Below, in pieces: positions 28,956 to 41,843 of a DNA stretch of 64,000 bases. Source of the stretch: Leucobacter coleopterorum. Its GTDB lineage: Bacteria; Actinomycetota; Actinomycetes; Actinomycetales; Microbacteriaceae. The stretch spans positions 1,116,001-1,180,000 of the forward strand of contig NZ_CP049933.1 in NCBI RefSeq assembly GCF_011382985.1. Reading direction: 5' to 3'. Below the pieces are notes generated by a model that saw only the letters and a program-made list of their open reading frames with translations, did no database searches and had not been told where the DNA came from. Within the stretch, counting starts at the first letter, position 1; every line of letters begins with the position of its first letter. Made by a program: the position numbers and the translations under genes.

Positions 28956-28972
28956 GAGTGTAATTTATCACA

Positions 28973-28993
28973 GTCTGGTCAAGTTGACCAGAC
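28973..28993. promoter_or_regulatory. Perfect palindrome upstream of the toxin-antitoxin pair
   Basis: Two 10-base arms, GTCTGGTCAA and TTGACCAGAC, flank a single central base. The site ends 18 bases before the antitoxin ATG, with AT-rich TGATAAATTAC between, so a bound dimer would cover the promoter. It is the likely autoregulatory operator. Confidence 0.7.
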
Positions 28994-29023
28994 CAACCAA
29001 AAATAGTTCCCCCGCGCTAATGA

Positions 29024-29072
29024 TGGTGTGAGTTTGCCGCTTCGCCGCGGGCGAACTGGCAAACTCACACCA
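29024..29072. terminator. Long perfect two-step hairpin between toxin-antitoxin and dimethylglycine oxidase genes
   Basis: Outer arms TGGTGTGAGTTTGCC and GGCAAACTCACACCA pair over 15 bases without mismatch. Inside, TTCGCC and GGCGAA form a second stem with loop GCG. It lies 65 bases after the stop of the leftward gbcA-gbcB-dmg operon and before the antitoxin promoter. There is no U-tract on either strand, so it could be a GC-type terminator or an insulating structure. Confidence 0.6.
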
Positions 29073-29136
29073 CCAGATTGAGGAACGTTTCGATGCGGCT
29101 CAATACGCGGCCGGGTGGCTCGGCCTGGTCGTTGCT

Positions 29137-33019
<3,883 letters not shown>

Positions 33020-33023
<4 letters not shown>

Positions 33024-34438
33024 GCGAGGTGTTCCTGCATGCGCTGCCTGTACCAGTCGATGAACATCTCAACCTGGTACTCGCTCTTCATGTAGGGCCC
33101 CTGCTCGTAAGCCGGGCTCGATGCGCCCTTCTGGCATAGAGCCACGAAGTTTGCGTCCTGCAGGTTGGTTTGCTTCCAGGTGTGGGTGAGCGTGTCGAGA
33201 TCGTAGTCGACTCCCTCAACCGCATCGTCGGCCACAAGCCAGGTGGTGCGCACCAGGGTCTGTCGTTCGTTGATGGGGAATGCCGCGAAAGTAATGACGT
33301 GATCCGAGAGCATGTGGAACCAGCTGTTGGGCTGCAGGTGCAGCGAGCACCTGCCGAGTCTAAAGTCGGGTAGGTCACCGAGCAGCTTCTTCGATAGGCG
33401 CCGGCCACTCTCCGAGAATGACTCGCCGTGACCGTCAAGAGATTCGCGGGATATTCGGAACCCTGCGATGCGAGTGTTGAGCTCTTCTATCACTCTGTAG
33501 GGCAGGCCATAGCGGTCGCAGCGATCCTGGAGCTCCTGTTCCGCGGTCTGATTGCGATCCCAGACCTCCTCCAGATGCGGAGGAATGAGTCCGTCTGAGA
33601 GCCCCCAAGTTGGGAAGAGTGAGCAGGCAAGCTCGGGGTGGCCGTCGCAGTGGTAGCACTCGCGATTGTTCTCCATAACGAGCTTCCAGTTGCCCTCTTC
33701 AAGGATGTCCTGTTGGTAGGCCACCTTGGTTTTGTTGAGCTCGTGGGGCAACAGATACGGCTCGATGGTCGGAATGATCGCGTCGAAATCCTCCGGGGGT
33801 TCGGTCGCCAGACAGATAAAGACAAGCCCCGCAACCACCCTGCTGTGAGCGCGCTTCAGCGCAAAACAGTCTTTATCGAACTTCTCGCCTGGTGCTGAGG
33901 CCGCGTGAATGAGGGTGCCGTCCGGTGCGTATGTCCACGAGTGGTAGCCGCAGACGAGATTGCCGGTGGTTCCCGACTGCTCTGTGAGCACTCGCGCCCC
34001 TCGATGGCGGCAAACATTGTGGAGTGCATTGACTCCGCCATTGTCGTCGCGCACCAAAATGAGGGAGTGGGGACCGTAGTCGACCGTGACGTAGTCGCCC
34101 GGCTCGGGGAGTTCTGCGACGCTCGCGGCGAAAAGCCAGTGGTTCCCAAAGATGCCCTCCATGTCGGCATCGAACACTCCGCGGTCAGTGTAAAACGGGT
34201 CTTCAAGTGAGTAGCCGATCCTCCTGCGCTCAAGAAGCTGTTCAAGCTGATCGATCGTTTCGCGCGAAACAACCGAAGTGGAGGGGTAGAAACTGTTGTC
34301 GTGCGGGGTCTGGTCGCTGTAAAAGTCATGTCTCGTCTCCTGATACTCGATACCGTGCGTCGGGGTTCGAGACTGCACCGTCGTTGGTGCGTATGCCTGT
34401 GGCAGTGGGGAATTCGAACGTGCGACGTTGAGTAACAC
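33020..34438 (-). CDS. gbcA: Glycine betaine monooxygenase oxygenase component (Rieske)
   Basis: A 472-residue Rieske non-haem iron oxygenase. The [2Fe-2S] ligands are in Cys-Arg-His and Cys-Gly-Tyr-His (about 145-165). The mononuclear iron site lies in Asn-Asn-Arg-Glu-Cys-Tyr-His-Cys-Asp-Gly-His. It hydroxylates a methyl group of glycine betaine, giving dimethylglycine and formaldehyde. This is the aerobic route, not methyltransferase-based. The true start may be internal, since the first 40 residues are poorly ordered. It is divergent from the LysR gene and is followed by gbcB with a four-base overlap. Confidence 0.9.
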
Positions 34439-34456
34439 GATACGGAGTCACCTACA

Positions 34457-34493
34457 TGCAATAAAAACGCAAAATTTAGTGCAATAACGTGCA
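34457..34493. promoter_or_regulatory. Candidate LysR-binding region between gbcA and lysR
   Basis: The 65-base divergent gap is AT-rich and carries TGCAATA at 34457-34463 and 34480-34486 plus a third TGCA at 34490-34493. Repeated half-sites between a LysR gene and its divergent target are the usual pattern for LysR activators. No exact consensus can be assigned. Confidence 0.4.
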
Positions 34494-34503
34494 GAATATT
34501 CGT

Positions 34504-35433
34504 ATGATTGATCATCGCCTTACAACACTTCGCACCTTCGCTTCCTGCGGCACTATTGCTGCCACAGCCGAACTCACGGGCTTTTCTCCATCCGCTGTCT
34601 CCGCGCAGTTGAGAGAGTTTCAGCGGTCGCTCGGCATGACGTTATTGGTCAAAGACGGCAGGAATTTGAGGCTTACCGCGACCGGGCGTGATCTTGTGAA
34701 CAGATCCGATGCGGTCGTAGTCGAGTGGGAACGCACCAGGGCGGCTGCGCTGAGTGCTGGACAACAGACGCAGAGACGGTTTGGGATTGGCGGCTTTTCT
34801 ACGGCAGCAGCAAACCTTCTTGCGCCGCTGGCCGCAAATTTGCGGGTGATGCGGCCTGAAGTGCAGGTGGGCGTGATTGAAGCGGACCCGGAACGCTGCC
34901 TCAAGTTGTTGACCGCAGAGCGCCTGGACCTGGCGGTGATTGTTGCAGCCCAGGCCGATCCAACACCAGGTGAATCTGCTTTCGAGCGGATCGAACTGCT
35001 CACCGACCCGCTCGACGTGATGATGCCGAGTGCCCACCCGCTTGCTCAACGAGAGTCGGTGACCCTCGAAGAGTTGGCTGGGGAAGATTGGATTACCGAT
35101 GCCGAGGGAGGGCCTTACCAGGCTCTGTTTGTTGCTGCGTTTGCTTCTGTCGGGTTATCGCCGCGCGTGCTGCACGAGGCGATTGAGTGGGAAACCGCCA
35201 TGGCGCTGGTTGGGGCAGGCTTGGGGCTAGGGTTACTTCCGCGTTTGGTGAGTGTGGATCGTGTGCCCAACGTTGCGAGGGTGCGGCTTGCTGGCTCCGT
35301 GAGGTCTAGTCGGCGAATTCTTGCTGTGGTGAGGCGAGGCAGCGCAGAGTCTCCGTTGGTCGCAGAATCGCTTGAAACGCTCCGTGACATCGCGAAGGCC
35401 ATTATGCATGAGCGCCTGCTGAGTGAGATTTGA
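34504..35433 (+). CDS. LysR-family transcriptional regulator
   Basis: A 309-residue LysR-type protein with an N-terminal winged helix (Leu-Thr-Thr-Leu-Arg-Thr-Phe...Phe-Ser-Pro-Ser-Ala-Val-Ser) and a periplasmic-binding-fold effector domain. The ATG at 34504 was chosen to match the family N terminus; the in-frame GTG at 34489 is the alternative. No ribosome site is visible, so a leaderless transcript is possible. It is divergent from gbcA-gbcB-dimethylglycine oxidase, which it most likely controls in response to betaine or dimethylglycine. Confidence 0.85.
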   Translation: MIDHRLTTLRTFASCGTIAATAELTGFSPSAVSAQLREFQRSLGMTLLVKDGRNLRLTATGRDLVNRSDAVVVEWERTRAAALSAGQQTQRRFGIGGFSTAAANLLAPLAANLRVMRPEVQVGVIEADPERCLKLLTAERLDLAVIVAAQADPTPGESAFERIELLTDPLDVMMPSAHPLAQRESVTLEELAGEDWITDAEGGPYQALFVAAFASVGLSPRVLHEAIEWETAMALVGAGLGLGLLPRLVSVDRVPNVARVRLAGSVRSSRRILAVVRRGSAESPLVAESLETLRDIAKAIMHERLLSEI

Positions 35434-35548
35434 CACTTGACTTTTTCTTCAGTGACCCGCAGGCTGCTTGAACAAGATGTTTTAGTATGTAACTGATATG
35501 CCAGATGGTAAATGGGAATAGTGAATAGGTGACTGAGGAGGCTCAACG

Positions 35549-36763
35549 ATGAGCAACAAAGCAGTGAGTTACGCAGGGCCGGGAAAAGTGGAGGTCATCG
35601 ACATCCCATTCCCCGAGTTTGTGCTGCGAGATGGCCCGGGCGTCCATCCCGCGAACGTGGGGCGGAAGGTGGATCACGGCGTGATTCTTCGCACGATTGC
35701 CACCAATATCTGTGGGTCTGACCAGCACATGGTTCGAGGGCGCACAACCGCACCAGAGGGTCTTGTGCTGGGCCACGAGATTACCGGTGAGGTAGTGGAG
35801 ATCGGCCGAGATGTTGAGTTCGTGAAGGTCGGCGACGTTGTCTCGGTGCCTTTTAATATTTCTTGTGGGCGCTGCCGAAATTGTAAAACCGGTGCAACCG
35901 GTATCTGTTTGAGCGTGAACCCAGACCGTCCAGGATCCGCCTACGGCTACGTCGACATGGGCGGGTGGGTCGGCGGACAGGCGGAATACGTGCTGGTGCC
36001 CTACGCAGACTGGAACGTGCTGAAGTTTCCTGATCGCGAGCAGGCCATGGAGAAGATCCTCGACCTGACGATGCTGTCAGACATTTTTCCGACCGGGTTT
36101 CACGGCGCGGTGGGTGCGGGTGTCGGTGTTGGCTCAACTGTGTATGTCGCGGGTGCCGGCCCCGTGGGTATTGCAGCTGCGACCTCGGCGCAGCTGCTGG
36201 GGGCGGCAGTCGTCATCGTCGGTGACCTCAACGCTGACCGTCTTGCTCAGGCCCGCAGTTTCGGGTGCGAAACGGTTGACGTATCCTTGGGAGACCCGAA
36301 AGATCAGATCGAGCAGATTCTAGGCGTACCCGAGGTCGACTGTGGCATTGACGCCGTGGGGTTTGAAGCACGAGGACACGGACGCGAAGCCCAGACTGAG
36401 CAACCAGCCACGGTGCTGAACTCGCTCATGGATATTACTCGTGCAGGCGGAAGTCTTGGCATCCCAGGGCTGTACGTGACGGGTGACCCCGGAGCGGTTG
36501 ATGAGGCCGCCAAAGTCGGATCACTGTCAATGCGTTTCGGTCTCGGCTTTGCCAAGTCGCACACCTTTGTGACCGGCCAGTGCCCCGTTATGAAGTATCA
36601 CCGCGGGCTGATGCAGGCGATTCTGCAAGACAAGGTCACGATTGCGAAGAACGTGCGAGCCACACCGATCTCTTTGGCGGGTGCTCCCAACGGCTATGCC
36701 GCCTTTGACGATGGTGCCGCACAGAAGTTTGTGATCGATCCGCACGAGTTGATTCCACGATAG
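35549..36763 (+). CDS. fdhA: Glutathione-independent formaldehyde dehydrogenase
   Basis: A 404-residue zinc-dependent medium-chain dehydrogenase of the Pseudomonas FdhA/formaldehyde dismutase type. The catalytic zinc ligand lies in Asn-Ile-Cys-Gly-Ser-Asp-Gln-His, Gly-His-Glu follows, and the structural-zinc cysteines are in Cys-Gly-Arg-Cys-Arg-Asn-Cys...Cys. The insertion-rich length fits this class better than simple alcohol dehydrogenases. It would oxidise formaldehyde released by the betaine monooxygenase. GAGGAGG lies upstream of the ATG. A weak GntR-like site, CTGATATGCCAG (35493-35504), lies 45 bases before it. Confidence 0.9.
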   Translation: MSNKAVSYAGPGKVEVIDIPFPEFVLRDGPGVHPANVGRKVDHGVILRTIATNICGSDQHMVRGRTTAPEGLVLGHEITGEVVEIGRDVEFVKVGDVVSVPFNISCGRCRNCKTGATGICLSVNPDRPGSAYGYVDMGGWVGGQAEYVLVPYADWNVLKFPDREQAMEKILDLTMLSDIFPTGFHGAVGAGVGVGSTVYVAGAGPVGIAAATSAQLLGAAVVIVGDLNADRLAQARSFGCETVDVSLGDPKDQIEQILGVPEVDCGIDAVGFEARGHGREAQTEQPATVLNSLMDITRAGGSLGIPGLYVTGDPGAVDEAAKVGSLSMRFGLGFAKSHTFVTGQCPVMKYHRGLMQAILQDKVTIAKNVRATPISLAGAPNGYAAFDDGAAQKFVIDPHELIPR

Positions 36764-36783
36764 GCAATCGTGAGTAAGTAGTG

Positions 36784-36817
36784 GTGGGTCGCGCGCAGAT
36801 GGCGTGCGGCCCACTTT
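36784..36817 (+). terminator. Terminator after fdhA
   Basis: GTGGGTCGCGCGC (36784-36796) can pair with GCGTGCGGCCCAC (36802-36814) over 13 positions including two G-U pairs. The loop is AGATG and a short TTT follows. It separates the catabolic block from purN. Confidence 0.65.
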
Positions 36818-36854
36818 CGCTGTACCTGAAGAGTGGTGCCGTTAGACTGGGCGG

Positions 36855-37475
36855 GTGCTGAAACTCGCTGTGTTGATCTCTGGTGGCGGTAGCAACCTCA
36901 AAGCGCTGATTGAAGCGGCCGCGGATCCAAGCTATCCGGCACGGATCGTGTGCGTTGGGTCAGACACCGAAGCTCCCGGACTTGAGCACGCTCGAGCCGC
37001 CGGTGTGCCCACTTTTGTTGTGCGTCCGCAAGACTCTGACAGCCGCGAAGAGTGGGGTCAACTGCTGGCAGCGGCCATCCAAGAACACGGTGTTGGCACC
37101 GGGCCCGAACCAGGACTTGTTGTGAGCGCGGGGCTTATGCGCATCCTGCCCGCCGGGTTTGTGCGCGAGTTCTCGCCGAACCTCATTAACACACACCCTG
37201 CGCTCTTGCCACTTTTCCCCGGTGCCCACGCTGTGCGTGACGCGCTCGCCGCAGGGGCCACTGAGACGGGGGTTACCGTGCACATTATTGATGAGGGTGT
37301 CGATACCGGTCCCGTCTTGCGGCAGGCACACGTCGAGGTGCAGCCGGAGGAGACCGAAGAAGAACTGCACGAGCGCATCAAGCAGCTCGAACGCCCGCTA
37401 CTTGTGCGCACCGTGCGTGATATTGCGCTCGACACGCTCGACCTCGTTCAGATTTCACAGCAGCACCAGTCGTAA
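36855..37475 (+). CDS. purN: Phosphoribosylglycinamide formyltransferase
   Basis: A 206-residue GAR transformylase using 10-formyl-THF in purine synthesis. Ser-Gly-Gly-Gly-Ser-Asn-Leu near residue 9 binds the substrate phosphate. Asn-Thr-His-Pro-Ala-Leu-Leu-Pro carries the catalytic Asn and His, and Gly-Val-Asp-Thr-Gly-Pro carries the catalytic Asp. The GTG start is the first codon of a normal N terminus. It is followed by purH after 27 bases. Confidence 0.95.
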   Translation: MLKLAVLISGGGSNLKALIEAAADPSYPARIVCVGSDTEAPGLEHARAAGVPTFVVRPQDSDSREEWGQLLAAAIQEHGVGTGPEPGLVVSAGLMRILPAGFVREFSPNLINTHPALLPLFPGAHAVRDALAAGATETGVTVHIIDEGVDTGPVLRQAHVEVQPEETEEELHERIKQLERPLLVRTVRDIALDTLDLVQISQQHQS

Positions 37476-37502
37476 CGACACACTCAAAAGGAGCCCCGCC
37501 AC

Positions 37503-39188
37503 ATGGCAGTACAGAGCCACGATCCCAGCCTCTACACGCACCGCGACCAGATCCCGGTTCGTCGTGCACTCATCTCGGTGAGCGACAAGTCTCACCTCTT
37601 GGATCTCGCCGAAGCGCTCACCGCTGCCAACGTTGAGATCATCTCCACCGGCTCAACCGCCGCGACCATCCGCAATGCAGGCCACCCGGTAGTCGATGTT
37701 GCCGAGGTGACGGGTTTCGCCGAGGCGCTCGATGGCCGAGTCAAGACGCTGCACCCTGCTGTGCACTCGGGGCTTCTCGCGGATTTGCGCCTCGCAGACC
37801 ACCGTGAACAGCTTGAGCAACTCGGCTTTGCTCCGTTCGAGCTGGTTGTTGTAAACCTCTATCCTTTCGAAGAGACCGTGGAGTCGGGCAAGCCCGCCGC
37901 CGACATCATCGAGAATATCGATATTGGTGGCCCGGCGATGGTGCGAGCCACAGCGAAGAACCACGCCAATGCGGCGATTGTGGTGGATCCGGCTCGCTAC
38001 GACGAGGTCATTGACGCCGTGCAGAACGGTGGCACCACACTTGAGCTGCGACGCTCGCTCGCGACCGAGGCGTTCATGCACACCGCAAACTACGACGGTG
38101 CGGTTGCGAACTGGTTCCTTGATCAAGAAGACGTCGCTTGGAGCGACGCTCCTGTGGACGAAGCTGAAGACGCAGAAGACACCGAACTTTCAATCGACAT
38201 GATTTTTGAGGCTTCTGAAGACGCCTCGCTCAACGACAAGACCATTGGCTACGAGATGCTTGGCATGCGCGAGGCTGTGTTGCGCTACGGCGAAAATAGT
38301 CACCAGCGCGCAGCGCTCTTCACTGAACTGCAGGGATCCGGAATCGCGCAGGCGACCCAGCTGCACGGTAAAGAGATGTCGTACAACAACTACGTCGATG
38401 CTGACGCCGCGGTGCGAGCTGCTTACGATCACGAGCGGCCCGCGGTTGCAATCATCAAACACGCAAACCCCTGTGGGATCGCGGTGGCACCCGAGGGTGC
38501 GGCCGATCCCATCGCGGCGGCACACGAACTCGCACACGCCTGCGATCCCGTCTCGGCGTTCGGTGGTGTGATCGCAGCGAACCGCGTCGTAACCGCGCAG
38601 ATGGCGCAGACCGTTGCCGAGATCTTCACCGAGGTTGTGGTTGCGCCAGGCTTCGAGCCAGAAGCGCTCGCGATCCTCACCCAGAAAAAGAACGTGCGTT
38701 TGATCGTGCTGCCCGCGGACTTCGAACAGAACCCCGTTGAGATGCGCCAGGTCTCGGGTGGCTTCCTAGTGCAAGACACCGATCGTTTCTTTGCACCCGC
38801 CGCCGAGTGGCAGCTCGCTGCCGGCGAGCCAGCCGATGCTGAGACACTCGCCGAGCTTGAGTTTGCGTGGCGGGCGTGCCGCGCGGTGAAGTCGAATGGA
38901 ATCCTGCTCACGAGCAACGGTGCCTCGGTCGGGGTCGGCATGGGTCAGGTCAATCGCGTCGATTCCTGCCGCCTCGCCGTCGAGCGCGCCGGTGAGCGGG
39001 CCCGTGGGGCAGTGGCCGCCTCCGACGCCTTCTTCCCGTTTGCTGACGGACTGCAGGTGCTCCTTGATGCCGGCGTTCGCGCTGTTGTGCAGCCCGGTGG
39101 TTCGGTTCGCGACCCCGAGGTGGTTGAGGCCGCGACCGCTGCCGGAATCACCATGTACTTCACGGGTGAGCGACACTTCTTCCACTAA
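37503..39188 (+). CDS. purH: Bifunctional AICAR transformylase / IMP cyclohydrolase
   Basis: A 561-residue enzyme for the last two steps of IMP synthesis. The N-terminal cyclohydrolase domain (about 1-200) has Ser-Thr-Gly-Ser-Thr and Gly-Arg-Val-Lys-Thr-Leu-His-Pro. The C-terminal transformylase domain contains Lys-His-Ala-Asn-Pro-Cys-Gly with the catalytic Lys-His. An acidic insert sits between them at about residues 215-235. AAGGAG precedes the ATG. It pairs with purN, as is usual in actinomycetes. Confidence 0.95.
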   Translation: MAVQSHDPSLYTHRDQIPVRRALISVSDKSHLLDLAEALTAANVEIISTGSTAATIRNAGHPVVDVAEVTGFAEALDGRVKTLHPAVHSGLLADLRLADHREQLEQLGFAPFELVVVNLYPFEETVESGKPAADIIENIDIGGPAMVRATAKNHANAAIVVDPARYDEVIDAVQNGGTTLELRRSLATEAFMHTANYDGAVANWFLDQEDVAWSDAPVDEAEDAEDTELSIDMIFEASEDASLNDKTIGYEMLGMREAVLRYGENSHQRAALFTELQGSGIAQATQLHGKEMSYNNYVDADAAVRAAYDHERPAVAIIKHANPCGIAVAPEGAADPIAAAHELAHACDPVSAFGGVIAANRVVTAQMAQTVAEIFTEVVVAPGFEPEALAILTQKKNVRLIVLPADFEQNPVEMRQVSGGFLVQDTDRFFAPAAEWQLAAGEPADAETLAELEFAWRACRAVKSNGILLTSNGASVGVGMGQVNRVDSCRLAVERAGERARGAVAASDAFFPFADGLQVLLDAGVRAVVQPGGSVRDPEVVEAATAAGITMYFTGERHFFH

Positions 39189-39252
39189 GCATCCCGCGCG
39201 GCAACTCGCGTCCCCCCCGGCATCTGCCGTCAATATAGGAGAGAATGGTTTC

Positions 39253-39606
39253 ATGGAAATTGTTAAGGGGATTTTGGTCGTACTGCACATCATCGGTTTT
39301 GGCGTGGTACTTGGTGGAACGCTGGCTCAGCTGCCCGCCGTGAAGCTCGGCAAGGCTCGCATTCTGCCGGGTGTGCTGCACGGTGCCTCGCTGCTATTCG
39401 CAACCGGTTTGCTGCTCGTGGGCACGATCTACATGCTGGGTGGCCAGCCGAACAACATGAAGATTGGTGTGAAGCTGCTTGTGCTGATCGGCATCATCGT
39501 GCTGATTCTCATGAACCGCAAGAAAGAAAACGTCTCAGGGGGAGTGCTCGGTGCTATCGCCGGGCTCTCGATTGTGAACGTTTGCCTGGCGGTTCTGTGG
39601 TCCTAG
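39253..39606 (+). CDS. Small four-helix membrane protein of unknown function
   Basis: A 117-residue protein with about four predicted membrane segments connected by short loops; Gly-Lys-Ala-Arg and Asn-Arg-Lys-Lys mark cytoplasmic loops. AGGAGAG lies at 39236-39242 before the ATG. It is 64 bases downstream of purH and may share its transcript. I do not recognise a defined family. Confidence 0.75.
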   Translation: MEIVKGILVVLHIIGFGVVLGGTLAQLPAVKLGKARILPGVLHGASLLFATGLLLVGTIYMLGGQPNNMKIGVKLLVLIGIIVLILMNRKKENVSGGVLGAIAGLSIVNVCLAVLWS

Positions 39607-39622
39607 GCTCATTGAGCTAGTC

Positions 39623-40027
39623 TCACTCAGAGAAACGCGAGAGGGTGCCGATTTCGGTGCCCTCTTCGTTTTTTATCACGAGCTTGTCGCCGGAGATTTT
39701 TGCAGCGTGTGCCGTCTCTAGCCAGGTATCGACACCCTCGCAGAGCATTCGCGTGGATCGCATCGCGCCGAGATCAATGGTGCCGTCGTTGGCCTCGGTG
39801 AAACTGCCACCCACCGTGTTGCAGCCGTCGGTGCCGGTGTACTTCCCATCGGCAGTGAACTCAAGCGAGGGTGATCCCTTGGCTTGCGGATCGCCCCAGG
39901 TGCCCTCGATGCTTCCCGTGCTGTCGGCAGTGCCAGTGCCGTCGGCAGATCCGGTGCACGCTGAGAGTAGGATCGCCGCGACCATTGCCGCCGCAAACAT
40001 TGAGGTGCGTAGAACTGCTGATTTCAT
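39623..40027 (-). CDS. META-domain lipoprotein
   Basis: A 134-residue exported protein. A signal peptide ends in the lipobox Leu-Leu-Ser-Ala-Cys (Cys24). A Ser/Thr/Gly-rich linker follows, then a single META (HslJ-like) domain with Gly-Thr-Trp-Gly and Gly-Cys-Asn-Thr-Val-Gly-Gly-Ser-Phe. META domains are linked to envelope stress and resistance in other bacteria; the role here is unknown. It is convergent with the membrane protein gene. Confidence 0.8.
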   Translation of the reverse strand: MKSAVLRTSMFAAAMVAAILLSACTGSADGTGTADSTGSIEGTWGDPQAKGSPSLEFTADGKYTGTDGCNTVGGSFTEANDGTIDLGAMRSTRMLCEGVDTWLETAHAAKISGDKLVIKNEEGTEIGTLSRFSE

Positions 40028-40101
40028 GGGGCCAGCATATTCCTCGGCACCTTCGTACGGCTACCCCATTGAGTCAGTTTTGTGGACTTGACTTTGCAAC
40101 T

Positions 40102-41625
40102 CTACCCCTGGGCTGCGGTGCCCCAGGCTTGAGACTCGCCCGCGCGAGCAAGGGCCTGCGGAACGCCGAGCGGGTTCGCGTCGCGGAGTGTCTCGGGCAG
40201 GAACGCCGCTGGTGCATTCTGGTAGGCAACCGGGCGCAAGAATCGCTTGATCGCGGAAGAACCAACCGAAGTGCTCGTATCGTTTGTTGTTGCGGGCCAC
40301 GGACCTCCGTGCTGTTGAGCCGGGGTAACAGCGACACCGGTTGACCAGCCGTTGAAGAGCACACGGCCGACTTGTTGGGAGAGAGCTTCAACGAGGGCGC
40401 GAAGCTCGGCCGCGTTTGCTGTCTCCCCGGTGGCCTCGTTGGAACTGAGGTGGAGGGTGCCGGTGAGGTTACCCTCGTAAAACTCGGGCATGAGGGCTGC
40501 AAGGTCCGTGCCCTCCGGGGTTTCGACCAGAATAGAAAGCGGCCCAAACGCCTCTTCGACGAGGGCTTCCTTGTTCGCGCGGAAATCTTCGAGCGAGACA
40601 GCAACGATGGTGGGGGTCGCCCAGCCGTGCCCGGCCTCGTCAAAACGAATTCCACCTTCGATGACCGGTCGGACGCCGCTCGCGGTCACGATCGCCTCGC
40701 GCCGCTCGTTGAAGCTGCGGGCAATGCGGGGGTCGAGGAGTCGGTGTTCGGAGAGCTCGCCCGCAGCGGCTTGAATTGCCTCGGGCAGCGCGGACCCCTC
40801 TGGAATGAAAGCAAAGCCTGGCTTTGTGCACAGCTGGCCCGCGGATCCTGAGACGCTCACGAGGTAACCCGAAGCGATGTCGACAGCACGCTCCTCAATC
40901 GCGGCCGCGGTGATAAACACGGGGTTTACCGAGCCGAGCTCGCCGTAGAACGGGATCGGCGCTGGGCGAGACGCCGCGATGTCGGCGAGTAGGCGACCGA
41001 CGTTGATGGAGCCGGTGAAGGCTCCGGCCTTGACGCGGGGGTCTTTCAGAACGGCAACACCGGCCTCGCGTCCGTGGATCAGTTGGAAGGTTCCGGCGGG
41101 CATTCCCGCCGCGGTGAGCGCAGAAGTCGCGACCTCGGCGGTGGCATCGGAGAGGTCAGGGTGGCCCGAGTGTGCCTTCACAATGAGCGGGCACCCCGCC
41201 GCGAGGATTGCGGCAGAATCGCCGCCCATCACCGAGAATGCGAAGGGGAAGTTTGACGCGGAGAAATTGATGACCGGTCCGACTGGAACATGGGTGCGGC
41301 GAATATCGGGGCGCACGCCGAGCGCGAACTCCGGGTCGGCGTAGTCGATGCGGGCATCGAGGTACGAGCCGTCAACCAGTGTGTCAGCGAAGAGACGCAG
41401 CTGAACAGCCGTGCGCGTGACCTCGCCGTTGAGGCGAACGTCGGTCAGCCCGGTTTCGCGCATTGCGATCTCAACAAGTGAAGCCTTCGCGGCTTCGAGG
41501 GCGTCAGCGACCGCAACGAGTGCATGGGCACGCGCCTTCGGGCTGGTTGCGGCTAGCGCAGGAGCCGCTGCGGTCGCGTTTGCGACGATGTTCTCGAGTT
41601 CCGGGGAGAGAGCTTCGGCGGTCAT
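40102..41625 (-). CDS. Aldehyde dehydrogenase, 2,5-dioxovalerate (ketoglutarate semialdehyde) type
   Basis: A 507-residue NAD(P)+ aldehyde dehydrogenase. Asn-Phe-Pro-Phe-Ala-Phe-Ser, the modified Val-Lys-Ala-His-Ser-Gly-His-Pro cofactor loop, the Glu in Tyr-Gly-Glu-Leu-Gly-Ser-Val-Asn-Pro and the nucleophile in Gly-Gln-Leu-Cys-Thr-Lys-Pro match the alpha-ketoglutaric semialdehyde dehydrogenase subfamily. It would finish sugar-acid or hydroxyproline breakdown, but no such genes are nearby. It may instead serve amine-derived aldehydes. The ATG at 41625 was preferred to 41670. Confidence 0.8.
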   Translation of the reverse strand: MTAEALSPELENIVANATAAAPALAATSPKARAHALVAVADALEAAKASLVEIAMRETGLTDVRLNGEVTRTAVQLRLFADTLVDGSYLDARIDYADPEFALGVRPDIRRTHVPVGPVINFSASNFPFAFSVMGGDSAAILAAGCPLIVKAHSGHPDLSDATAEVATSALTAAGMPAGTFQLIHGREAGVAVLKDPRVKAGAFTGSINVGRLLADIAASRPAPIPFYGELGSVNPVFITAAAIEERAVDIASGYLVSVSGSAGQLCTKPGFAFIPEGSALPEAIQAAAGELSEHRLLDPRIARSFNERREAIVTASGVRPVIEGGIRFDEAGHGWATPTIVAVSLEDFRANKEALVEEAFGPLSILVETPEGTDLAALMPEFYEGNLTGTLHLSSNEATGETANAAELRALVEALSQQVGRVLFNGWSTGVAVTPAQQHGGPWPATTNDTSTSVGSSAIKRFLRPVAYQNAPAAFLPETLRDANPLGVPQALARAGESQAWGTAAQG

Positions 41626-41843
41626 ACCTGAATCCTTCGATGGTGTGTGGGTGCCACTGGCGTGGCGCATCCCGTAAGTCTGTCACGGGAAGTGAGACGC
41701 GCGCCTGTTCACCTCGCACAGTTTTGAAAAGTGGGGCAGTGCGAGGTTGCGCCCGTCGCTCACAGTTGCCGGATATCGGAACCCGCGGCCGAGTTATCCA
41801 CAAAAGTGGCATTCTCGCGTCTTTGCTTTTCTCTTCGACCTAG
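41626..41843. other. Gap upstream of the aldehyde dehydrogenase
   Basis: No gene is seen. It should hold the leftward promoter. A lone DnaA-box sequence TTATCCACA (41794-41802) occurs. The segment from 41790 to 41850 resembles the sequence before the DUF222/HNH gene (GAGTTATCC shared near 11237), so it may be the stub of a lost gene. Confidence 0.35.

Noticed and set aside
28516..29031. Plus-strand open frame of 171 residues across the toxin-antitoxin genes
   Set aside because: It is antisense to two overlapping genes with clear PIN and Phd features.
41794..41802. Perfect DnaA box TTATCCACA as a replication origin signal
   Set aside because: Only one copy, with no cluster of boxes, no AT-rich unwinding element and no dnaA/dnaN neighbours.
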